From: Actinomycetes bacterium
Lineage (GTDB): Bacteria; Actinomycetota; Acidimicrobiia; Acidimicrobiales; UBA8190
DNA: 12,212 bases
Assembly (NCBI GenBank): GCA_021779775.1
Contig: JAJYAB010000025.1
Location: 1 to 12,212 of the forward strand
Direction: 5' to 3'
The translations under genes and the position numbers were made by a program. The notes beneath the pieces are model-generated. The model had not been told where the DNA came from and did not search any database. It saw only the letters and a program-made list of their open reading frames with translations. How positions within the stretch are numbered: position 1 is the stretch's first letter; each line of letters opens with the position of its first letter. Below are positions 7,189 to 12,212 of the stretch, piece after piece.

Positions 7189-7219
7189 CAGGGTACCTCT
7201 GCTCCGACTGGGTACCCTG
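7189..7219. repeat. 9-bp perfect inverted repeat upstream of tetR
   Basis: CAGGGTACC (7189-7197) and GGTACCCTG (7211-7219) are exact inverted copies with a 13-base spacer. Each arm contains the palindrome GGTACC. It starts 2 bases upstream of the tetR -35. It could be a second operator, a stem-loop, or the edge of the IS-affected segment. No plus-strand gene begins after it. Confidence 0.6.
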
Positions 7220-7253
7220 CCCCCCATGTGCCGGCGACCTTCAGCAGCGCCCT

Positions 7254-7318
7254 GCCAGCGTCAAGCCCGAATCCACCGTTCGGTGTCGGCCGATCGTTCC
7301 TGTGGGCTTGAAGCTGGC
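7254..7318. repeat. 15-bp inverted repeat (one mismatch) with 35-base loop
   Basis: GCCAGCGTCAAGCCC (7254-7268) matches the reverse complement of GGGCTTGAAGCTGGC (7304-7318) at 14 of 15 positions. It lies in the 309-base gene-free gap between tetR and the transposase remnant. It might be a terminator-like hairpin, a small non-autonomous element, or an IS end plus its partner. The rest of the gap (7319-7462) holds nothing I can identify. Confidence 0.55.
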
Positions 7319-7462
7319 GTCGGTGGGTCTCGGGGGCCGATGGTGGGTCGCGAGACTCAGCGGGGACCTCAACGGCCCGCGTGGATCCAGGCGGTAGAAT
7401 GGACTTCTGTCGCCGTCGACGCTGCGGCCCCGGTGTGGGCGGAAGCGCCTGATGCCGGTTGT

Positions 7463-8170
7463 TCAGGTGACGAGCACGACGGCACGCAGGTTGACGAGCG
7501 AGGTGATGAAGCGTCCTGCCCACGGCCAGTGCCGGGGGAGGTGCACGGTGAATGTCCGGGCTGAGTGGGTGAGCCGTGCCGGGGTGCGAAGGTAGCGGCG
7601 GCGGAGAGTGTCGGTGGCGACGAGGGTTTCGCCGAGGCCGATGCGGCTGGTCCAGCGGGCCAGGTTGTGGGCCATGACGTTGACGGCGAGCCAGGCCGCA
7701 TCGGCGCCGAATCGGCCGGAGGGCAGGTGGTTGAGTCCGACGCCGTATTTGAGGTCGCGGATGGCGTCTTCGACGACGGCGTGTCGGCGATGATCGGCTT
7801 CGAGCTCGAGGGTGTCGCCGTCGCGGTCACAGATGAAGGCGTGATGGCTGTAGTCGACGAAGAGGGCCAGCTGGGATCCCGGGGTGGGTTTGACCCGGCG
7901 GACGACGAGACGGACGACGGGTGCTTTCGGGCCGAAGGGCTGGCAGGTGGTTTCGGCGACATCGGCGCCGTCGAGGAAGTACGGGATCGGCACCCAGGCC
8001 TCGTCGTCGATAGCGGCGATCGCTTTTCGTGGCGCTGGGCTGGTCTTGGTAGTGATCGAGAACCGGACGTGGGCTTTGCGGCAGGCAGCGGCCACGGCAC
8101 CGATGTAGAACCCGGAGTCCGCCCTACTCATACGCCGGCCATCGGACGGTACCAGGTCGATAATGGCCAA
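7463..8170 (-). pseudogene. IS1380-family transposase, C-terminal half only
   Basis: About 235 residues remain of a transposase that is normally about 450-480. Recognisable marks are SRADSGFYIGAVAAACRKAH (carrying the second catalytic Asp), VRFSITTK, the EDAIRDLKYGVGLNHLPSGR block with the catalytic Glu, and ADAAWLAVNVMAHNLARWT, all typical of IS1380. The N-terminal DNA-binding part and the first catalytic Asp are absent; the frame to the right of ~8130-8170 has no family match, so a deletion or another insertion removed the front. The normal stop at 7465-7463 is kept. I could not define terminal inverted repeats. The copy is not expected to transpose by itself. It separates the tetR/alkB cluster from the toxin-antitoxin pair. 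Confidence 0.85.
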
Positions 8171-8263
8171 TCTCGTGACTCGGCCAGCGAGCTAACGCCT
8201 ACCGTCACCCGGACCACAAGAACCTGTAGGAGTTGGCGAGCACCAACACAATCCGTCCTCCGC

Positions 8264-8710
8264 TCAGCTGGCGTGCCGGGCCGCGTATTCGTCGAGGGCG
8301 TCCCGACTCACGTCAGACAGGCGCCGACCCTGCGCAGCTGCGATGGATTCGAGAGCGGTGCGGGTACGCGTGGTGACTCGCACCCGGACCTGGATCGAAG
8401 GGCCTTCGCCGGGAGCGTCACCGACACGTGGCCTGCCACCGAGCCGGCGACGCAATTCTGCTGGGTCGCGGATGACCCTTGCTCGTCCAGATTCGACGTC
8501 GGCTGCAAGCTTTTCGGCGTATTCGTCGGTCGCCGCCTTGGCCGCTTCTCGCCACGTCCATGCCGGCTCGGCCGCCATCTCTTCTGCTGTCGCGCCCATG
8601 AGCTCGGCGACCTCCTGATCGCTCATGGCCTCGATCTCGGCGATGGTCATCCCGGCCAGGAGTTCGGCAAGGCCCTCGTGCCCAGCGGCCGCGCTGTGTG
8701 AATAGGTCAT
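8264..8710 (-). CDS. Probable antitoxin with C-terminal ribbon-helix-helix domain
   Basis: A 148-residue protein in two parts. The N-terminal ~90 residues are acidic and Ala/Glu-rich (MTIAEIEAMSDQEVAELMGA, then EYAEKLAADVESGR) and would suit a toxin-binding or flexible segment. After a Gly/Arg/Pro linker, residues ~104-146 (SIQVRVRVTTRTRTALESIA...GRRLSDVSRDALDEY) look like a ribbon-helix-helix: a beta strand of alternating residues and two helices, of the Arc/MetJ type used by antitoxins to bind operator DNA. ATG 8710 overlaps the stop of the upstream toxin-like gene as ATGA (8710-8707), giving coupled translation. The order is toxin first, as in some BrnT/BrnA-type loci. Antitoxin function is inferred from domain and pairing; a plain regulator is the alternative. 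Confidence 0.65.
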   Translation of the reverse strand: MTYSHSAAAGHEGLAELLAGMTIAEIEAMSDQEVAELMGATAEEMAAEPAWTWREAAKAATDEYAEKLAADVESGRARVIRDPAELRRRLGGRPRVGDAPGEGPSIQVRVRVTTRTRTALESIAAAQGRRLSDVSRDALDEYAARHAS

Positions 8711-8937
8711 CGCAGGTACCTCGTGGCATTGACGGGTCGGAGGGACATGGCATGGAACACGACCAGCTCACCGCCCTCGGTCGATCGAGCAACAAGCTCG
8801 AGCATCTGCCCCGAAGCGTCGGCACCAATGAAGAACAGCCCGTCTTCGACTTCGACCATCCGGACGGCATTGTTCACGGCGTGGCGGATCGCCTCCTCGC
8901 TGATGCCGTGACGGCATGCCGACCGGCTGATTCTCAT
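8707..8937 (-). CDS. Small toxin-like protein, partner of the RHH protein
   Basis: A 76-residue protein beginning MRISRSACRHGISEEAIRHA, then VEVEDGLFFIGADASGQMLELVA and VFHAMSLRPVNATRYL. The pattern [basic, HG(V/I)SEE.I.HA], [D..L..G.D..G..LE], [HAM..R] matches small proteins common in actinobacteria that sit next to RHH proteins and resemble BrnT-like ribonuclease toxins. Family placement is by recall, not by search. ATG 8937 was chosen over longer in-frame starts because homology begins there and a TACACA extended -10 ends 6 bases upstream, implying a leaderless message. The palindrome at 8942-8958 covers this promoter, consistent with autoregulation by the antitoxin complex. The cellular target, if a toxin, is probably RNA. 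Confidence 0.6.
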   Translation of the reverse strand: MRISRSACRHGISEEAIRHAVNNAVRMVEVEDGLFFIGADASGQMLELVARSTEGGELVVFHAMSLRPVNATRYLR

Positions 8938-8941
8938 CCAT

Positions 8942-8958
8942 GTTGTGTACCACACTAC
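8942..8958. promoter_or_regulatory. Toxin-antitoxin promoter and operator palindrome
   Basis: GTTGTGTACCACACTAC is a 17-base near-palindrome (one mismatched pair, three-base centre). On the minus strand it contains TGG-TACACA, an extended -10 (8949-8944) ending 6 bases before the toxin ATG. An RHH antitoxin could bind here and block transcription. The GTG at 8945 of the opposite UPF0158 frame also lies within it. Confidence 0.5.
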
Positions 8959-9385
8959 CAGAGCGAGCGGGTTGGGACCCGCAGATCTCGCCGTCCAGCT
9001 CGACGCCGCGCTCAGCAACCGGCCCGCACCCATGTTGCGTCCGCTTCCCGTCGACCTCGAGGAGCTGGCCGGCATCCTCGTGGGTGACCCGGTCTATGTC
9101 GGCGGGCGGATCGACCTTCGCACCGGGGAGGTCTGGCCGCAGGCAGCGATCGACTACGCCCGCGAGGTTGGCGAGGACGATCCCGACGACAAGGACCCCG
9201 ACCGCTGGCTCGCCGTGTGGTGCGAGGGCTCCCGGGCCGCGTACATCGACATGGAGGACTTCATCGAGGCGCTCTCGCACCGGGACCGGGCCGATCGGCT
9301 GTCGATCGCCATCTCGGGTCGCGGCGCCTTCCGCCGCTTCAAGGACGTCCTCGGGCGCTGGCCCGGCGAGCTCGAGGCCTGGTAG
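8945..9385 (+). CDS. UPF0158 family protein, interrupted by premature TAG
   Basis: The frame encodes a UPF0158 protein of unknown function: LPVDLEELAGIL followed by GGRIDLRTGEVW, then IDMEDFIEALSHRD and the family core AISGRGAFRRFKDVLG. Translation stops at TAG 9383-9385 after ELEAW, but the same frame continues with AFSDERQRGRARAWLA to TGA 9437-9439, exactly the expected family C-terminus. I therefore read the TAG as a nonsense change (a Tyr codon is likely in the ancestor) in a gene that formerly ended at 9439. The start is unsure: ATG 9032 sits just before the family homology, yet codons from about 8985 already have strong third-position G/C, favouring TTG 8972 or GTG 8945, unless the 5' end is itself broken. 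Ancestrally it overlapped the next gene as GTGA, so they formed an operon. Confidence 0.75.
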   Translation: MYHTTRASGLGPADLAVQLDAALSNRPAPMLRPLPVDLEELAGILVGDPVYVGGRIDLRTGEVWPQAAIDYAREVGEDDPDDKDPDRWLAVWCEGSRAAYIDMEDFIEALSHRDRADRLSIAISGRGAFRRFKDVLGRWPGELEAW

Positions 9386-9435
9386 GCGTTCTCCGACGAG
9401 CGCCAGCGGGGCCGTGCCCGAGCCTGGCTCGCCGT

Positions 9436-9822
9436 GTGATCCTTCGTTGCACCAAGCGACTGCTCGACGTGCTCGGGCACGACCGGCTCGCATCGGTGTC
9501 GCCCGAACCCGGCGCAGAGGACTGGTACGCCAACCTCGTCTGGATCGAGCGGCGTAAGCGCCTGTTCCTCACCCACTCCGGGACGCTGTTCAGTGTCTTC
9601 AGCCCCGACGTCCGTGCCGGAGCGCTGCGTACGACCGGAGCGCTTTTCGCCCAGCTCGTCGCCACTGCGCTCGCCGACGAAGGCCTGCCCGGTGACTGCT
9701 TCGGCGACCTCGCCCGGCTCGACGCGGCGCAGCTCAACCAGACCCTGCATCGCATCATCCACCGCGCCCGGGACTACGAGCCGCCGATCGACGCCGTGCG
9801 GGAGCGGCTCGGTTCCGATTGA
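9436..9822 (+). CDS. DUF6933-like small protein of unknown function
   Basis: A 128-residue protein starting (GTG)-ILRCTKRLLDVLG, followed by AEDWYANLVWIERRKRLFLT, then HSGTLFSVFSPDVRAGALR and a helical C-terminus. The LRCTK start, the DWYANL motif and the 'LFLTH..TLFSVF.PDVR' strand region fit the family I know as DUF6933; the name is from memory and the function is not established. No membrane segment or catalytic motif is visible. GTG 9436 overlaps the ancestral stop of the UPF0158 frame (GTGA, 9436-9439), so it was translationally coupled; the premature TAG 54 bases upstream may now lower its translation. Its 3' end overlaps by 68 bases the opposite-strand tail of the 2OG-oxygenase gene. 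Confidence 0.75.
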   Translation: MILRCTKRLLDVLGHDRLASVSPEPGAEDWYANLVWIERRKRLFLTHSGTLFSVFSPDVRAGALRTTGALFAQLVATALADEGLPGDCFGDLARLDAAQLNQTLHRIIHRARDYEPPIDAVRERLGSD

Positions 9823-10561
9823 GCCACGCCCTGTTCGCCTCGTCGCGGCAGCGGTGTTGACGTTCTCGATCGAACAGTTCATCGGTCTTCGTCAGCACCA
9901 GCGTGTATGGCCGGCCTTCGCGTCGGGTCTGATGCGTCACCGGTAGCTCGGAAGCGTCGATTCGGCGGTGGACGTGGGCACGACGGTCCTGGGCAAGGGG
10001 CCACTCGAACGTCCTTCGGGAACGGTCGCGAAGGAAAGTCCGGAGCCCATCGCAGAGCTCGCAGCTACAACCCTTCGGCAGTTCGATGGACCAGTCGTCG
10101 CCGGCGCGGGAGGAGCGGGCCAGCCGGTCCTCCAGGGTGGCCGCGCCATAGACGGCCACGGCATCGAGACCGGTCGGGCGCCACCGCGCCGTTGGGGTCG
10201 CCCGCAGGACCCCGATGGCGAGTGAGACCACGTCATCGCCCCGGCACAGGAGACCGACCGCCTCGTCACGAAGATCGGCTGCCACGACGAGCGAAGCTCC
10301 CTCCAGCACCGCAGCGACCGGGCGTTGCAGCTTGGACAGAGACTCCTCCCGCTGGCTTGGCGCCGCTTGGTCGAGATCCTGCGCGATGACCGTTCTCAAC
10401 CACTTCCAGGCGTCCTCGAGGAGGAGCCGAGCCGCTGTGGTCCCGGCAGCTCCGGCTTCTTGGAGTGCGAGGCACAGGGCTGGCAATGAGGCGATCCACT
10501 CGTGAGGGAGTGGGCCCTCGGGGGTAGTGGATGCGGCGCCGAGCGGACCAGGCCGCCGCAA
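9755..10561 (-). pseudogene. C-terminal part of the 2OG-Fe(II) oxygenase family protein, in a shifted frame
   Basis: This frame holds the natural C-terminus of the gene that begins near 12106. It opens after a stop near 10600; homology to the family seems to begin around ASTTPEGPLPHEWIASLPAL (near 10538) and continues through ARLLLEDAWKWLRTVIAQDL, CSCELCDGLRTFLRD with a CxxC pair, a DRRAHVHRRI segment and GRPYTLVLTKTDELFDRE to TGA 9757-9755. The upstream frame reads GNLAAAWSA just before the same point, so one base gained or two lost near 10520-10545 would join the two. The last ~25 residues are Arg/Ala-rich and overlap the DUF6933-like gene. Alone this fragment has no start and is unlikely to be made. 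Confidence 0.75.
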
Positions 10562-12023
10562 GGTTTCCCGTCCATGGCCCTCCGTAGCATTCGGAGAGAG
10601 CGCTCAACGCCTTGGCGTGACTGGTCGTCAGCATCTCCAGCCGGAACGGTCCCAGCAGCATGGTCGCCAGTGCCGGATCCTCGACCAGGCGCGCCACCCG
10701 CAGGACCTTGGTGAAGACACCTCTCGCCTTCACCCCGCCCCCTGCCCGCTCCCAAAACGGCGACAGCGTGGCCGCCGCCTCTTGAGCACCGCTCACGTCT
10801 CCCTTTCGGACCCGGGCGGTGAGCGATTCGAGCGCCCAGGACGGAGACGCCTTGCCCCGGACGGCAAAGTCCCGGGCGCGCGGCCACAAGACCAGCGCCC
10901 CCCGGTGGTACCAGCGGTCCAGGGTGTTCCCCCAATTACCCATGTAGCCCTCGTACTCCGACTGGTAGGGGTCCAGTTCGTCGGAGCCGATCGAGGCGCA
11001 GACCTCGTCGGCGCCGACGGAGAGCCCCGCGTTTGCGAGACGGCACCCGAGGGGGTCGACCCAGCTGTCCAAAGTGATCTCGGACTCGATCAGCTCTTGC
11101 AGGTCGTAATCGTCGCTCCCGTTCTGACCGAAGTCCTCGTCGTCCTCGTCGTCCCACCCGCCATAGCGCGACCGGCCGTACCACGACCGTCGATCCTCCG
11201 GCTCATAGGCGCTCCACGTCTCGTGAACATCCGCCAGCGCCAGTACGACCTCGCAAGCCGCTACCTCCGCCGCAGCGCGAAGCACCTCCGCTCGCAGCGC
11301 GTCGCCGCCCTTGAGCCGCGACCAGTCCAGCCCGCGAGGCGTGTACTCGTGGTCGAGCAGGTAGACCAGTCGATCTGGGGGGGCGGCCGGCCCGAAATGA
11401 TCGTCGAGGCAGCGGGCCAGACTGTCCACCATCTCGGGGTCCGGGGCCGCCAGCGAGGCCGGATTCTCGCGCCGCAGAAGCAGGTTGTAGGTGAGCACGA
11501 TTCGGTACCCTGACGTGACCGGCTTGACCTGGTGACGGCAGTCGCTGTAAAAGGCCACGAACGACAAGGACTTCTTCGATCCCCGGTAGACTGCGGTCTC
11601 GCCACGGTGCTGGACCTCCAGCGCACCGCCAGTGAACGTCGAAGGCAGACCGACCAGGAGCGAGGCGACCATGTCGTCTGCCTTCTCGGAGTCCTGGTGC
11701 TGGACGAAGAACTGCCCCGGCGCGTAGACGAGCATCGAGTGGAGCTCGGCCTTGAGCGTGCTGCCAGACGGAACACCGAGATCCCGACCGAGGCGGTCAA
11801 GGACCGGGAGGAGCGTCTGGTTCCAGCGCCGCTTGTCGATCTTGACCCTGCTCTTGGGGATCTCCCAAGTGTCCCGCACGCCCCGGTCGAGGAGGGTCTG
11901 CTCTCCCCGCCCGTAGCGAGCCGGCCGACCAAGGAGGCACAGCTCCCTCGCCTGCGCCTGGGACACCGGAAAGGTGATCGGTCCCACTCCTCGCACCTCG
12001 AGGTGCAGGTCACGAACCGGCAC
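10266..12023 (-). CDS. 2OG-Fe(II) oxygenase family protein, N-terminal and central part (frameshifted gene)
   Basis: Residues 1-~500 are the front of a large cytoplasmic 2-oxoglutarate/Fe(II) dioxygenase-like protein. The double-stranded beta-helix core is visible: VYAPGQFFVQHQDSEKADDM with H109 and D111 as iron ligands, then GGALEVQHRGE, the distal ligand H164 in SDCRHQV, and R174 in SGYRIVLTYNL for 2OG. A long helical region follows, with an acidic run (DDEDDEDFGQNGSDDYD). True homology ends near GNLAAAWSA (~10540); the remaining residues to 10266 are frameshift readout, with the real C-terminus in the frame ending at 9755. The 5' end is also suspect: GTG 12023 follows an in-frame LLAGAEELGAFSAARP stretch that looks like the family but has no start, whereas ATG 12106, with a good promoter, lies in another frame. 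The substrate is unknown. Confidence 0.8.
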   Translation of the reverse strand: MPVRDLHLEVRGVGPITFPVSQAQARELCLLGRPARYGRGEQTLLDRGVRDTWEIPKSRVKIDKRRWNQTLLPVLDRLGRDLGVPSGSTLKAELHSMLVYAPGQFFVQHQDSEKADDMVASLLVGLPSTFTGGALEVQHRGETAVYRGSKKSLSFVAFYSDCRHQVKPVTSGYRIVLTYNLLLRRENPASLAAPDPEMVDSLARCLDDHFGPAAPPDRLVYLLDHEYTPRGLDWSRLKGGDALRAEVLRAAAEVAACEVVLALADVHETWSAYEPEDRRSWYGRSRYGGWDDEDDEDFGQNGSDDYDLQELIESEITLDSWVDPLGCRLANAGLSVGADEVCASIGSDELDPYQSEYEGYMGNWGNTLDRWYHRGALVLWPRARDFAVRGKASPSWALESLTARVRKGDVSGAQEAAATLSPFWERAGGGVKARGVFTKVLRVARLVEDPALATMLLGPFRLEMLTTSHAKALSALSECYGGPWTGNLAAAWSARRRIHYPRGPTPSRVDRLIASPVPRTPRSRSCRDHSGSAPPRGRLEVVENGHRAGSRPSGAKPAGGVSVQAATPGRCGAGGSFARRGSRSS

Positions 12024-12113
12024 GGGTCGCGCCGCGCTGAACGCCCCGAGCTCTTCCGCCCCGGCGAGCAGTGACCAGCAAGACGATCGCGGGCCACGTC
12101 AACCATGCCGATC

Positions 12114-12142
12114 AGTGTAGGGAGGCGGGGCGAGCAGTTCAG
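12114..12142 (-). promoter_or_regulatory. Candidate promoter of the 2OG-oxygenase gene
   Basis: On the minus strand, CTGAAC (12142-12137), a 17-base spacer and TACACT (12119-12114). The -10 ends 7 bases before ATG 12106, a leaderless arrangement, which supports 12106 as the original start codon. The remaining bases to the window edge (12143-12212) show no gene I can support. Confidence 0.45.
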
Positions 12143-12212
12143 CCGGCGAATGCCAGCCATGCGTCCAGTGTTCCTGGGCGCGAGATGCAGGCGCCGCGAA
12201 GATGACGCCGGG

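Overview
The window is a GC-rich chromosomal segment, most likely from an actinobacterium. Strong G/C at third codon positions, an MptB-type mannosyltransferase, a TetR/AlkB pair and several leaderless-looking starts (TANNNT box 6-7 bases before ATG) fit Actinomycetota. Acidimicrobiia is a guess, not a result.

Layout, left to right. Bases 1-3366 look like stable core genome: a partial tRNA-Thr(GGT) on the minus strand, a phosphinothricin-acetyltransferase-like GNAT gene (+), a convergent mptB-like GT-C mannosyltransferase (-), a YajQ-family nucleotide-binding protein (-) and a complete tRNA-Tyr(GTA) (+). Bases 3367-5100 are a degraded integrated-element island against the 3' end of tRNA-Tyr: the C-terminal relic of a large serine recombinase, whose frame runs straight into the tRNA, and a DUF4338 (DruA-like) domain fused to the front half of an ISAs1-type transposase that stops before most of its catalytic domain.

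Bases 5239-7187 are a minus-strand cluster: a tetR regulator with a clear promoter and palindromic operator candidate, an AlkB-type alkane monooxygenase that has lost its middle third in frame, and a small one-helix membrane protein coupled to it by an ATGA overlap. Bases 7189-8170 hold two inverted repeats and the C-terminal half of an IS1380-family transposase. Bases 8264-8958 are a probable type II toxin-antitoxin pair (toxin first, ATGA overlap) with a palindrome over its promoter.

Bases 8945-9822 are a plus-strand pair: a UPF0158 gene interrupted by TAG and a DUF6933-like gene that starts inside the ancestral UPF0158 stop. Bases 9755-12142 are a 2OG-Fe(II) oxygenase family gene on the minus strand, split over reading frames by one clear and one probable frameshift.

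The striking theme is decay: at least six genes between 3367 and 12106 are truncated, internally deleted, stopped or frameshifted. This is either a genuine degrading accessory region or partly sequence/assembly error. I see no complete new multi-gene system. The best candidates for follow-up are the DruA-transposase fusion, the shortened AlkB with its coupled partner, and the toxin-antitoxin locus.
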